Assembly (NCBI GenBank): GCA_035492455.1
Contig: DATJJE010000037.1
Span: 62,001-126,000 of the forward strand
Direction of reading: 5' to 3'
DNA: 64,000 nucleotides
Origin: Gp6-AA40 sp035492455
Lineage (GTDB): Bacteria > Acidobacteriota > Vicinamibacteria > Vicinamibacterales > UBA2999
The notes beneath the pieces were generated by a model. That model did no database searches. It was not told the DNA's origin and saw only the letters and a program-made list of their open reading frames with translations. Position numbers and translations under genes: made by a program. This document shows positions 25,509 to 34,351 of the stretch, piece by piece. Positions within the stretch are counted from its first letter, which is position 1; the number at the start of each line of letters is the position of its first letter.

Positions 25509-26501
25509 TTAGAGAATCCGCGCAGCGTCGCGTGCGTAATACGTGATGATGATGTCGGCGCCAGCCCGCTTGATGGCGGTCAGCGTCTCCAGCATCCCGC
25601 GCCGCTCGTCGATCCATCCTTTCGCCGCCGCGAGCTTCAACATCGCGTACTCGCCGCTGACGTGATAGGCCGCGGTCGGCTGGTTGAACTGCCGCTTCAC
25701 GCGCGAAATCACATCCAGGTAATGCAGCGCCGGCTTCACCATGATGATGTCCGCGCCTTCCTCCAGATCCGTTTCCACCTCGCGCAGCGCCTCCTCAACG
25801 TTGGCGGGATCCATCTGGTGGCTGCGCCGATCGCCGAACTGTGGCGTGGAATCGGCGGCGTCGCGGAACGGACCGTAGAACGCGGAGCAGTACTTCGCCG
25901 CGTAGGACATGATCGCCGTGCGATCAAAGCCGCGCTCGTCGAGCAGCCTACGGATCGCCGCCACGCGGCCGTCCATCATGTCGGAGGGCGCGACGATGTC
26001 CGCGCCGGCAACCGCGTGCGAAAGAGCCGCGTCTGCCACATGCGCGACGCTGATGTCGTTGAGAATCTCGTCGCCTTCAACGATGCCGCAGTGGCCGTGC
26101 GACGTGTACTCGCACAGGCACACGTCGGTGACGACAATCAGATCGGGCACTTCGCGCTTGAGCGCGCGCACCGCGTTCTGCACTGGAGCATCAGGATCGG
26201 AGGCCTTCGATCCCGTCGCGTCTTTGCTCTCCGGGAGGCCGAACAACAGCACGCCGAGCACACCGTCTGCCTTCGCCGCAGCCGCTTCCTTGACTGCCTC
26301 GTCGACCGACAGGTTGTAGACGCCAGGCATCGAAGCAACTTCGCGCTTCACGCCGCGCCCTTCGCAGATGAACAGCGGCAGGATAAAGCAGTCCGGTGTC
26401 AGACGCGTCTCGCGCACGAGGCTGCGAATCGCTTCGCTGCGGCGAAGACGCCGCGGTCGTCGCGTGAGCGCGAGTCGAGCGGTCGAGGTTTGTGTTGCCA
26501 T
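25509..26501 (-). CDS. hemB: Porphobilinogen synthase (5-aminolevulinate dehydratase)
   Basis: Condenses two 5-aminolevulinate molecules. 330 residues from ATG 26501, with GGGAG 8 nt before; a GTG at 26510 lacks room for a ribosome site. Active-site lysines sit in SYAAKYCSAFYGPFRDA and IMVKPALHYLDVI. The metal segment VCLCEYTSHGHCG has the three Cys of zinc-type enzymes rather than the Asp-rich magnesium type. It is 5 nt from the Uma2 gene stop and may be co-transcribed. Confidence 0.96.
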   Translation of the reverse strand: MATQTSTARLALTRRPRRLRRSEAIRSLVRETRLTPDCFILPLFICEGRGVKREVASMPGVYNLSVDEAVKEAAAAKADGVLGVLLFGLPESKDATGSKASDPDAPVQNAVRALKREVPDLIVVTDVCLCEYTSHGHCGIVEGDEILNDISVAHVADAALSHAVAGADIVAPSDMMDGRVAAIRRLLDERGFDRTAIMSYAAKYCSAFYGPFRDAADSTPQFGDRRSHQMDPANVEEALREVETDLEEGADIIMVKPALHYLDVISRVKRQFNQPTAAYHVSGEYAMLKLAAAKGWIDERRGMLETLTAIKRAGADIIITYYARDAARIL

Positions 26502-26506
26502 GTCAG

Positions 26507-27088
26507 TCACTCCCGCAAGATACGCGCGAGCGGCAATTCAAGTCCCGCCAGAAGCGATGTCGAGAGCACGTCGCCAGCCTCACGCGAGAGTTCAATGGGA
26601 CGGGCAAACGTGTCGCCGCTTCGCCGATAGACGCGAATGACGTCGATGTCCGGGTCGACGAACCAGTATTCGGTGACGCCGGAGCGCCCGTACAGATTTC
26701 GTTTGATCGTCTCGTCACGCTTCCGGGTGCCAGGAGATCCGATCTCGATCACGAGGTCTGGAGCGCCCTGCACATTCGGGGCGGTCAGCACGTTCGAACG
26801 TTCATTCGAGACGTACAAGAGATCGGGCTCGACGACGTCGTACTTCGAAAAGACGACATCGAACGGAGCGTGGAAAAGCCGGCCGACCGGATGCTGCTCG
26901 AGCCAGTTGCCGATCAGCAGGACAAGATTCATCGAAATCTGCTGGTGACGCATGTTCGGAGACGGTGTCACGTAGTGCTCTCCATCGATCAACTCGTGCC
27001 GCTTCCCGTCATCGGGGAAGAGGATGAAGTCGTCGTAGGTGAGCTTCACGCCGGAACCGGCCGGCTTCACGTGATCGCTCCCGGACAT
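26507..27088 (-). CDS. Uma2 family endonuclease-like protein (DUF820)
   Basis: 193 residues from MSGSDHVKPAG (ATG 27088; GTG 27115 is an alternative adding nine residues). The PD-(D/E)XK core is readable: GKRHELIDGEHYVTPSPN, VEPDLLYVSN (Asp) and APDLVIEIGSPGTRKRDETIKRNLYGRSGVTEYWFVDP (ExG..RxxD..K). Uma2 proteins are abundant in cyanobacteria and acidobacteria; their biological role is unclear, and the nuclease fold is inferred from family knowledge. It lies just upstream of hemB. Confidence 0.85.
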   Translation of the reverse strand: MSGSDHVKPAGSGVKLTYDDFILFPDDGKRHELIDGEHYVTPSPNMRHQQISMNLVLLIGNWLEQHPVGRLFHAPFDVVFSKYDVVEPDLLYVSNERSNVLTAPNVQGAPDLVIEIGSPGTRKRDETIKRNLYGRSGVTEYWFVDPDIDVIRVYRRSGDTFARPIELSREAGDVLSTSLLAGLELPLARILRE

Positions 27089-27228
27089 CGGCTCATTGTA
27101 GCCGTGCCGGAGCACGCGCCGTGCCTGCCGGGGTTCGCGCGTTTCCGCGGCATACGAGCGATCCGCGCGCGGCGGTGTTGCCAGAATTTCTGCGTGATCA
27201 CGGGCGTCTGGTGGCAGAATCTGCCGCG

Positions 27229-27402
27229 ATGGCTCTGAGCACCGGAACGCGGATCGGCGCGTACGAAACCACCGGACCTCTCGGCGCCGGCGGCATGGGC
27301 GAGGTCTATCGCGCGCGTGATGCGCGCCTGAAGCGCGAGGTTGCGCTCAAGATTCTGCGGGCTTCGGTCGCTGCCGACCCGGATCGACTTCTGAAGAACT
27401 GA
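27229..27402 (+). pseudogene. Serine/threonine kinase N-lobe stub
   Basis: 57 codons: the glycine loop GAGGMGEVYRARD and catalytic-Lys strand REVALKIL of a PEGK-type kinase, then DPDR and a stop. Intact relatives continue ARFEREAQ at this point (compare 61113). Directly after the DPDR codons another frame reads EELKVP, like the C-terminal end of kinase-TolB proteins, so an internal deletion joining both ends is plausible. Only the first ~20% of a kinase domain remains, so it is inactive. Confidence 0.75.
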
Positions 27403-27414
27403 AGGTTCCCGCAG

Positions 27415-28974
27415 TCAGGCGCCCTGCGCTTTGAGCCCGGGGTGTTCAGCGTAATACGCGGCGATGGCGTCGACGAGCGCGGAAACCGTGTACGTTTTGG
27501 GCTGAACGGTGACGTTAATCGCCAGCTGGCGTGCCGCATCGGCGGTGACCGGGCCGATCGTCGCGACGACGGTATTCTTCAGCAGATCCGCCACCTGATC
27601 GGCACCGTGTATCTTCGCGAAGTTCCGGATAGCCGAAGGACTCGTGAACGTCGCCACGTCGATTTTTCCCTCGAGCAGCATCCCGTAGACGTCGGGATCG
27701 CCTTCACGCTGCGTGTCCTCGAGGATCGTCCGATAGGCGATCACTTCGGTGACGATGGCGCCCGCCTGGCGGAGTCCGTCCGCGATGACTTCGCGCCCGA
27801 TGTCGGCGCGAGGCAGCAGCACGCGGCGCCCTTCCATCGAACCGAGCGCGAGCAGCGCCGAGACGACGGCATCGCCGCGGAACTCATGCGGAATCAGGTC
27901 CACCTTAATGCCGAAGGATGCAAGCTTCTCGGCCGTCGCCGTACCCGATGTGCAGATGCGTGGACCTTTCAGCGCGCGCACGTCTCGCTCGCCGTCGAGC
28001 AGCGCCGTCATGAACGCCTCGACCGCGTTGGCGCTCGTGAAGATGATCCAGTCGAAGTCCTCCGGCGCTGCGGCGGCGCGCAGCAAAGGGTCGGGATCCT
28101 CGGGCGGCGCCATTCGGATCATCGGCGCCTCGATCGACTCCGCGCCGAGCGCGGTAAGCCGATCGATCAGCTCGTGCGCCTGCTCGCGCGGACGCGTGAC
28201 GAGCACGCGCTTCCCGAACAGCGGACGCGAGTCGTACCAGCGCAGATGCTCGCGCAGTCCTGCCACGCGGCCGGCAACGAGCACCCCCGCCCGACGGCGC
28301 CGCGTCAGTTCACGCACGGTCGTCAGCAACTCCTGCATCGTGCCGGACAGCGTCTCCTGGCTCGGCAGCGTTCCGTTGTAGATGACGGCGGCCTCGGCGT
28401 CAGCAGGCCAGCCGTGGCTGACGAGTGCTTCGATGACAAGCGGCAGCTGCTGTGCGCCCGCGTAGCAGACGATCGTCCCCTCGAGCCGCGCCAGACTCGC
28501 CCAGTCGATGTCAGGCGGTGTGCGGCTTTCGTTCTCGAAGCCGCGCACGAGCGTGATGGTGTCGCCGCCGCCCGGGTACGTCACCGGAACGCCGGCGTAT
28601 GCGGGCGTGGCCAGGCCTGGAACGAGACCGGGCACCACCTCGTAGGGAATGCCGTGCTCGTGCAGGAAGAGCGCTTCCGGGCCGCCTGCTTCAAACACAA
28701 ACGGATCGCCGAAACGCAGGCGGGCAACCAGCTTGCCTTCGCGCGCCTTCTCGACAAGCAGATACCCGATCGCGTCCTGCCCCGTTCGTTCGGGAGCCGG
28801 ATCGCCGACATTGATGAGCTCGGCGCCCTGACGCGCATATTTCAGCAGGCGTGATGGCACAAGCTCGTCGTAGACCACGACGTCGGCAGCGCGCAGATAC
28901 GCGAGACCGTGAACGGTAATCAGGCCGGGATCACCCGGCCCCGAACCGATCAGATAAACCGCCGGCCGTTTCAT
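27415..28974 (-). CDS. cobA-hemD: Fused uroporphyrinogen-III C-methyltransferase / uroporphyrinogen-III synthase
   Basis: 519 residues. Residues ~1-245 are a SUMT domain (VYLIGSGPGDPGLIT, VVYDELV, RLRFGDPFVFEAGG) that methylates uroporphyrinogen III toward siroheme or cobalamin. Residues ~255-510 are HemD (GKRVLVTRPREQAHELIDRLTALGA, DWIIFTSANAVEAF, TFTSPSAIRNF, ATIGPVTADAAR), which closes and inverts ring D. The SUMT loop reads VTYPGGGDTITLVRG rather than the usual THRGxxxS form. It is coupled to hemC by ATGA. A fused SUMT-HemD is known in several phyla. Confidence 0.93.
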   Translation of the reverse strand: MKRPAVYLIGSGPGDPGLITVHGLAYLRAADVVVYDELVPSRLLKYARQGAELINVGDPAPERTGQDAIGYLLVEKAREGKLVARLRFGDPFVFEAGGPEALFLHEHGIPYEVVPGLVPGLATPAYAGVPVTYPGGGDTITLVRGFENESRTPPDIDWASLARLEGTIVCYAGAQQLPLVIEALVSHGWPADAEAAVIYNGTLPSQETLSGTMQELLTTVRELTRRRRAGVLVAGRVAGLREHLRWYDSRPLFGKRVLVTRPREQAHELIDRLTALGAESIEAPMIRMAPPEDPDPLLRAAAAPEDFDWIIFTSANAVEAFMTALLDGERDVRALKGPRICTSGTATAEKLASFGIKVDLIPHEFRGDAVVSALLALGSMEGRRVLLPRADIGREVIADGLRQAGAIVTEVIAYRTILEDTQREGDPDVYGMLLEGKIDVATFTSPSAIRNFAKIHGADQVADLLKNTVVATIGPVTADAARQLAINVTVQPKTYTVSALVDAIAAYYAEHPGLKAQGA

Positions 28975-29936
28975 GGCTGGATGCCCTCGACGGCAGCGTG
29001 CGTCCGTTCAACGTCTGTGAGGATCTCGCCGGCACCCTGTGACAGCAGATCGTCGGCAGCCACCTGCCCCAGTTTCAGTGCATCCGCCATCAGCCCGCGC
29101 GATTCTGCGCGAATCGCCTGCGCCCCGTCCAGCGAAAGTACGACGGCGACGAGCGACATCTCGTTGCCTGCAATCTCCGCGTGCGCGCCGATCGGCATCT
29201 GGCACCCGCCGCCCAGTCTGGTGACGACCGCACGCTCCGCGTCGAGCGCGGCGCGCGACGCGGGATCGTCAATGGCGCGCACCGCATCCGCAGCGCGCGG
29301 ATCGTTCGATCGAATTTCAATAGCGATGATGCCCTGGCCCGGGGCGGGCACGCACGCTGCTGTGGGAAGCACGGTCGAAATCCGTGCTTGACCTTCGAGG
29401 CGAATCAGCCCAGCCGAGGCGAGCACGATGGCGTCGTACTGCCCCTCGTCCAGTTTCCGCAGGCGCGTACCGAGGTTGCCGCGAATGGGCTGGAACGTTG
29501 CGCCCGGAAAGAGCCGCGCGAGCTGCGCGATTCTCCGCACGCTGCTCGTTCCGAGGCGTGGGTTCGCGCCGAGCCGCGACACGAGCCGCTCGAGTGGCAT
29601 CGGCTCCGTCCTGCCTGGCAACACCACCGCGTCGCGCGCATCCTCGCGCGGCAGCACACCGGCAATGACGAGGCCGTCGGGCAGCACCGCGGGCATGTCC
29701 TTGCTGCTGTGCACTGCGATATCGACCTCGCCGGCGAGCAGCGCATCCTCGATTTCCTTGACGAACAGCCGCTTGCCGCCGATCTGCGTCAGCGTCGCTT
29801 CGGCAAGCCTGTCCCCGGAAGTCTTGATAGTGACGATTTCGCAATCGACACCAGCTTTCACGCGCAGCTGCTCCGCTACGGCGTTGGCCTGGTAAAGCGC
29901 GAGCTCACTGCCGCGCGTACCGACACGAAGGATCAT
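28971..29936 (-). CDS. hemC: Hydroxymethylbilane synthase
   Basis: Polymerises four porphobilinogens. 321 residues from MILRVGTRGSELALYQA (ATG 29936); the 95 extra upstream codons are antisense-like sequence in hemA. Motifs: VHSSKDMPAVLPDGL (Asp), LGTSSVRRIAQL and RGNLGTRLRKLDEG for the dipyrromethane cofactor, and the cofactor Cys in LGGGCQMPIGAHAE. ATGA overlaps at both ends couple hemA-hemC-cobA/hemD. Confidence 0.96.
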   Translation of the reverse strand: MILRVGTRGSELALYQANAVAEQLRVKAGVDCEIVTIKTSGDRLAEATLTQIGGKRLFVKEIEDALLAGEVDIAVHSSKDMPAVLPDGLVIAGVLPREDARDAVVLPGRTEPMPLERLVSRLGANPRLGTSSVRRIAQLARLFPGATFQPIRGNLGTRLRKLDEGQYDAIVLASAGLIRLEGQARISTVLPTAACVPAPGQGIIAIEIRSNDPRAADAVRAIDDPASRAALDAERAVVTRLGGGCQMPIGAHAEIAGNEMSLVAVVLSLDGAQAIRAESRGLMADALKLGQVAADDLLSQGAGEILTDVERTHAAVEGIQP

Positions 29937-31222
29937 GAATGTTTGGTTTCCGGCTCGTCCTGCTGCAACTTGAACAGGCGGTTGATGGCTTCGGTGTAGG
30001 CCGCTTGCGTTTCCTCGTCTGGAAGCGCCTTCAATTGTTCGGTCGGTTCGATGAGCAGCTTCTCGACGATGAGGCGCGTGACGTCGTCGACTCGCGCCCG
30101 CGCTTCCGGGGTCAGCGGCCCGAGCTTCCCTTCGAGACGCTGCAATTCCGACGTGCGAATGGCCTCGAATCGCTGCCGCAGCGCCACGATGGTCGGGACC
30201 GCACTGCGCGAGCGCTGCCACGCCATGAACTTCGTGACTTCCTCGTTGACGATCGACTCCGCTCGCTCCACCTCCGCGGCGCGTTTCGACAGGTTCTCCT
30301 CGACGATGCTCTGCAGGTCGTCGATGTTGTAGAGGAACACTTGCTCGATTTCGCCGACAGCCGGATCGACGTCACGCGGCACGGCGATGTCGATGATGAA
30401 AACCGGCGCCGTGCGTCGATGGCCTTTGGTCGCCTCCAGATGCGGTCGCGTGACGATGGGCCGCTGCGACCCGGTGGCCGTAATAACGATGTCAGCGGAC
30501 CCGAGCGCGTTTGCCATGCCATCCCACGGCACCGCGGTGCCGGCGACTTCGCCCGCGAGCGCCTCCGCATGCGCGTGCGTCCGGCTCGTGATCACGATGT
30601 CGCCCACGCCCTGCGCGCGCAGATGCTGCGCCGTCAGCGAGCTGATCTCGCCGGCGCCGATGACGAGCACGCGCCGTCCGTTCAGGTGTCCGAAAATCTT
30701 GCGCGCGAGCGCAACGGCCGCAAAGCTGACCGACACCGCTCCTTCGCCGACCGCCGTTTCCGTGCGCACCCGTTTGCCGACGCCGAACGACCAGCGGAAG
30801 GCATTGCTCAATACCGGGCCAACGCAACGCCTGCTCGCTGAGCTCTGATAGGCGTCTTTGACCTGTCCGAGAATCTGCGGCTCGCCCACGACGAGCGAGT
30901 CGAGACCGGCGGCGACGCGGAACAGGTGCGCGACCGCTGCGCTGTTTTCGAGGGCGAACAGATGCGGCTGGAACGTCTGCGGTGGAACATGGTGATAGTC
31001 GCTGAGGAAGGAGACGAGCTCCTCCCGTGCACGCGCGGGATCCATAGTCGCGGTGTAAATCTCGGAGCGGTTGCACGTGGACAACACGACCGACTCGGTC
31101 ATCGAGGGACGAGCGGCGATCTGTTCTGCCGCCGCGCTGAGGTCGCCGCTCGAGAAGTCGAGACGCTCTCGGAGATCGACGGGCGCCGTGCGGTGGCTCA
31201 CGCCTAAAAGAAACAAGTGCAC
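29933..31222 (-). CDS. hemA: Glutamyl-tRNA reductase
   Basis: Reduces Glu-tRNA to glutamate-1-semialdehyde. 429 residues: GVSHRTAPVDLRERLDF, catalytic Cys in LSTCNRSEIY, GLDSLVVGEPQILGQVKDAY, NADPH fold RVLVIGAGEIS, and a dimerisation tail. The tRNA-Glu encoded at 47.9 kb would be a substrate source. The start is GTG 31222; upstream there is no clear ribosome site, only two CTGACAC heptamers, so start strength may be low. Confidence 0.95.
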   Translation of the reverse strand: MHLFLLGVSHRTAPVDLRERLDFSSGDLSAAAEQIAARPSMTESVVLSTCNRSEIYTATMDPARAREELVSFLSDYHHVPPQTFQPHLFALENSAAVAHLFRVAAGLDSLVVGEPQILGQVKDAYQSSASRRCVGPVLSNAFRWSFGVGKRVRTETAVGEGAVSVSFAAVALARKIFGHLNGRRVLVIGAGEISSLTAQHLRAQGVGDIVITSRTHAHAEALAGEVAGTAVPWDGMANALGSADIVITATGSQRPIVTRPHLEATKGHRRTAPVFIIDIAVPRDVDPAVGEIEQVFLYNIDDLQSIVEENLSKRAAEVERAESIVNEEVTKFMAWQRSRSAVPTIVALRQRFEAIRTSELQRLEGKLGPLTPEARARVDDVTRLIVEKLLIEPTEQLKALPDEETQAAYTEAINRLFKLQQDEPETKHS

Positions 31223-31236
31223 GTGTCAGGTGTCAG
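31223..31236. repeat. Two heptamers GTGTCAG at the hemA start
   Basis: Two exact copies of GTGTCAG (CTGACAC on the coding strand) fill most of the 19-nt gap between the HemX-like gene and hemA. The same word appears in the leader of tolC at 15.4 kb. Confidence 0.6.
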
Positions 31237-31241
31237 CGAGT

Positions 31242-32069
31242 TCAATAGAAAGTATGGCTCGTCGTCACGAAATAGTTGATCGGCAGGAAGTTCAGCATCG
31301 CGAAGGCGAACCCTACAGCCGAGAGCCATGCAGCCCGGCGCCCGGTCCAGCCGAGCGTCCTGCGCGCGAAGACGGCAAACGAATAGACGGCCCACGTCAG
31401 CATCGCCATGAAAATCTTCGGGTCGTCGAGCGACATCGCCTTGATGTTCGGATCGTTAGGCGCGATGCCGCGTGCCTGCGCGGTCCACACAGCGCCGACG
31501 ATGACGCCAAGCGTCAGAAAGGTCCACCCGACGGTAACGGCGCGCGAGTTCATCACGTCGAGGATCTGCAGCGATGGCAGCCGCGTATAGAAGTAGCCGA
31601 GGTGCTTCTTCTTGATCTCCTTGAACTGCAGCATGTAAGTAGCGCCGAGCAGCCCGGCAAGACCGAAGCTCGCGTAGGCAAACAACAGCGACGACACGTG
31701 CACCCAGAACCACGGGCTGTCGAGCACCGGATCCTGCGACTCCATCCCAGGATAGATGGCCGGAATAATTTGCAGGCCGGCGATGACCGGAAGAATGAAC
31801 ACGCCCATCGATCGCTCGTCGGTCGTCAGCTCCAAATAGAGGTACGACAGCGTCAGCAGCCAGACGAACGACGACACCGCCCGCGACGGATTGGCGATCG
31901 GGACGTGCCGAACCTCCATCGTCTGCATTCCAATGACGAACGTGTGGACGAGCGCGCCCAGCAGCAGCAGCGTCGTCGCGGCACGACCGGATGCCGGGTC
32001 ACGGCGCGCGAAATGGATCGCGTACGCGACGGCAGCGGCCGCGTAGGCGATGAGCGGGAGGAAGTTCAA
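31242..32069 (-). CDS. HemX/CcsA-type cytochrome c assembly membrane protein
   Basis: 275 residues with about eight membrane helices. The tryptophan-rich region (SPWFWVHVSSLLFAYASFG) with His, and later His-bearing loops, match the heme-handling CcsA/HemX family. In Bacillus HemX lowers HemA levels; CcsA proteins deliver heme to apocytochrome c. Location directly before hemA supports the HemX-like reading. It starts with TTG 32069 that overlaps the VWA stop (TTGA). Confidence 0.88.
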   Translation of the reverse strand: MNFLPLIAYAAAAVAYAIHFARRDPASGRAATTLLLLGALVHTFVIGMQTMEVRHVPIANPSRAVSSFVWLLTLSYLYLELTTDERSMGVFILPVIAGLQIIPAIYPGMESQDPVLDSPWFWVHVSSLLFAYASFGLAGLLGATYMLQFKEIKKKHLGYFYTRLPSLQILDVMNSRAVTVGWTFLTLGVIVGAVWTAQARGIAPNDPNIKAMSLDDPKIFMAMLTWAVYSFAVFARRTLGWTGRRAAWLSAVGFAFAMLNFLPINYFVTTSHTFY

Positions 32070-32974
32070 CGGGTTGTCGGGGCGTAATAGCCCCGCTTCG
32101 TCCGCGGCATCACGTTGGGCCGGTCCACCTGGACAACGATGCGGCGGTACGCGCCATCGCGCTTGGCATTTTTCGACGAGTATCCGAGGGTGTACTGACT
32201 GGCGAGTTCGTCGGCGATTTCAGCGTAGACGCCGTTCAGATCGTCAATGCGAGTGGGGAAGAACGAGCGTCCGCCCGTTTCCTGGGCCAGCTGGCGCATG
32301 ACGAATTCAGCCTCGTGAAAACCCTTGCTCTGCGTATCCGCGCCGCGCAGTGCGATGGTAAAAATGGCGACCTCGCTGCGCTTGGCGAGCTCGAGCACCT
32401 CGTCGAAGGAAATGAGGCTTGACGTGTCCTCGCCGTCCGAGAAGAGCACCAGCGCCTGACGACGAACGTCTTCCTCTCCGCCAACCTTGACCTTGCTGAG
32501 CTCTTTCAGCGCGATGTAAATCGCGTTGTAGAGAGAGGTCGAACCGCCCGCGGATGTCTGCTGGATGGCCGACTGCAGCTCGTTCTGGTTCGACGTGAAG
32601 CCCTGACGGATTTCGACACGGCTGTCGAAGTCGATGACCTGCGCCATGTCATTGGCCTTCAGGCGCTTGACGAAATTGGCTGCGGCCGTTTGCAGCGTCG
32701 GCAGCTTGTCTTCCATGCTGGCGCTGCTGTCGAGCAACAGCGACATCGCGATCGGTTGTTGTTTGCGCGTGAAGAACGACAGATCCTGCTTCACGCCGTC
32801 CTCGAACACCGAGAAGTTCTTCTCCTCGAGGTCTGTCACGTAGTGATTCGTCGTATCGACTACCGTGACGTTGAGCGAGACGACGTCGACACCGGCGCGG
32901 AATGTTCCCTGCGCGGCGGGGGTGGTCGAGAGTGCCGTGACCAGCGCGGCGGCGAGGAGGGCGATTCGCTTCAC
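32066..32974 (-). CDS. VWFA-related acidobacterial domain protein (first of tandem pair)
   Basis: 302 residues, secreted (signal ending TPAAQG). Residues ~25-75 match the short pre-VWA beta domain (VDVVSLNVTVVDTTNHYVTDLEEKNFSVFEDG), then a VWA domain with MIDAS motif DSSASM and the later conserved Thr (GGSTSLYNAIY) and FSDGEDTSS loops, giving a complete metal site. This matches TIGR03436, expanded in acidobacteria; the biological role is not known. GTGA overlap with the downstream VWA. Confidence 0.9.
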   Translation of the reverse strand: MKRIALLAAALVTALSTTPAAQGTFRAGVDVVSLNVTVVDTTNHYVTDLEEKNFSVFEDGVKQDLSFFTRKQQPIAMSLLLDSSASMEDKLPTLQTAAANFVKRLKANDMAQVIDFDSRVEIRQGFTSNQNELQSAIQQTSAGGSTSLYNAIYIALKELSKVKVGGEEDVRRQALVLFSDGEDTSSLISFDEVLELAKRSEVAIFTIALRGADTQSKGFHEAEFVMRQLAQETGGRSFFPTRIDDLNGVYAEIADELASQYTLGYSSKNAKRDGAYRRIVVQVDRPNVMPRTKRGYYAPTTR

Positions 32975-33879
32975 TTGGTTGTCCCTGTTCCGCGCTCGGG
33001 CGCGCCGCGCATCGTGATGCCTGGGCGCCGTGCGCTGACTTCAAGCTTGTCCGGCGGGATCAGCGATTCCGGCCGGCTGTAGACGACCTTGTACTGCGAC
33101 GACAGTTCGCGAGCCAGGCGGTCGAGCGCCTGTTGCACGGAGATCTCCGACAGCAGGCTGACGCGCTGGCCGCCGGTCGTGCGCGTTCCTTCCGACAGGA
33201 TGCGCGCCCGATTGCGAAGCTCGTCATGGTCGGTCGACGAGAAGTTGCCGACCGCGATCGCGTGGATTGCCGCGCCAGCCTGTTTGACTTCCGGCATGAC
33301 CTGCTCGTATTGGCGGTTGGGGAAGTCGCCGCCGTCGGTGATGATCGGGATGATCACCGCCCGGGGAGTTTCCCGGCGTTCGAGGCCTCTGGACACTTCG
33401 AAGAGCGCATCCATCAGCGTCGTACCGGCACGCGTGCGCGGCCACAGGAGGCCGATGGCATCCTGCAGCAGCTTGGTGTTCGAGGTGTAGTTGGCGAGGA
33501 TCGTCGGGCGATCGGCGAGGCCGACGATGGCGATCTGGTTGCCCATCGCCATTTTCGCGATGAACGACCGCAGTGCTTCGCGGACGCGTGGGATCAGGCT
33601 CTCGGACGCGGCGCTGTCGTCGACGAGAATGGCGATGTCGATCGGTTCGGTGGCGCGGGTGACGCGCAGCACCTCGCGCTGCACGCCGTCCTCGCGGACG
33701 ACGAAATCATTCTGCCCGAGTCCTTCGACCGGTTCGCCCTTTTGATCTACGGCGCTGACGTACATCGTCCGCTCGCGGGACTCCTGCGCGGCGGCGGGCA
33801 GGCATACGGCGACGGCACACGCGAATGCGATCCCCAGAGCCACTGCGGGGGCCCGACGAGAGCGGAAAGTTGTGGACAT
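32971..33879 (-). CDS. VWFA-related acidobacterial domain protein with altered MIDAS
   Basis: 302 residues, signal ending PAAAQESRE. It shares the layout of the neighbour (VSAVDQKGEPVEGLGQNDFVVREDG then VWA), including equal length, and is probably a tandem duplicate. The MIDAS motif reads DDSAAS instead of DxSxS in the neighbour's DSSASM, so the spacing of the metal-binding serines is different, but TDGGD is kept. A ligand-binding or structural role without metal is possible. GAGG lies 5 nt before ATG 33879. Confidence 0.88.
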   Translation of the reverse strand: MSTTFRSRRAPAVALGIAFACAVAVCLPAAAQESRERTMYVSAVDQKGEPVEGLGQNDFVVREDGVQREVLRVTRATEPIDIAILVDDSAASESLIPRVREALRSFIAKMAMGNQIAIVGLADRPTILANYTSNTKLLQDAIGLLWPRTRAGTTLMDALFEVSRGLERRETPRAVIIPIITDGGDFPNRQYEQVMPEVKQAGAAIHAIAVGNFSSTDHDELRNRARILSEGTRTTGGQRVSLLSEISVQQALDRLARELSSQYKVVYSRPESLIPPDKLEVSARRPGITMRGAPERGTGTTK

Positions 33880-33994
33880 GAGTCCTCTGTCGGCGCGCGG
33901 CGATCAGTAGAGTCATTGTAGGACCCGCTGCGCAACGAGATCAAGCAAAGTGGTTGCAGTGAAATCATTGCAGCCATTGAACTTCGCAGGTTGC

Positions 33995-34023
33995 GTGAAG
34001 CTTTTCACAAGGTGGGCTATACT
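33995..34023 (+). promoter_or_regulatory. Candidate atp promoter with overlapping inverted repeat
   Basis: TATACT (34018-34023) is a good -10 element, preceded by GTGAA-GCTT-TTCAC (33995-34008), an inverted repeat lying over the expected -35 area. It sits 83 nt before atpZ in the 226-nt divergent gap. No good -35 hexamer is visible, which would fit an activator-dependent promoter. Inferred. Confidence 0.35.
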
Positions 34024-34105
34024 GGCTTGATCCTGCGTGTCCAGCGAAGCCCGGAGGGAGGGTGGACTTCTCCGCCGTAGCCCACGGCGAAGACGGATCG
34101 CGTTC

Positions 34106-34351
34106 ATGGCCAAGAAGAACCGCAGTTTTTCATACTCACGATCTGCGAAGTCCCTGCAGGAGAACGCCGAGAGAGCCGGTTCGGCAGCTGGCGCCGCCTA
34201 TGCGCTGGTCGGCGGCATCCTCGTGCTTGGCGGCATCGGATACGCGGTCGACAAGTGGCGGGACACCTCGCCCTGGGGACTCATCATCGGTCTGTTGTTG
34301 GGCGTCATTGTCGGCTTCTACGATCTGGTGAAGACGACCGCGCGGCGATGA
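34106..34351 (+). CDS. AtpZ/AtpI family small membrane protein
   Basis: 81 residues from MAKKNRSFSY (ATG 34106). Two hydrophobic helices (AAYALVGGILVLGGIGYAVDKW and GLIIGLLLGVIVGFYDLVKTT) with the G-Y-x-x-D-K-W loop are typical of the AtpZ/AtpI proteins preceding F0 genes, which act as Mg2+ transport or c-ring assembly factors. The next gene starts within its stop (ATGA). Confidence 0.88.
   Translation: MAKKNRSFSYSRSAKSLQENAERAGSAAGAAYALVGGILVLGGIGYAVDKWRDTSPWGLIIGLLLGVIVGFYDLVKTTARR

Noticed and set aside
25035..26630. Plus-strand open frame of 531 codons
   Set aside because: Runs antisense through hemB and overlaps DUF6152; no motif or ribosome site.
27442..28854. Plus-strand open frame of 470 codons
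   Set aside because: Antisense to cobA-hemD; arginine- and histidine-rich shadow.
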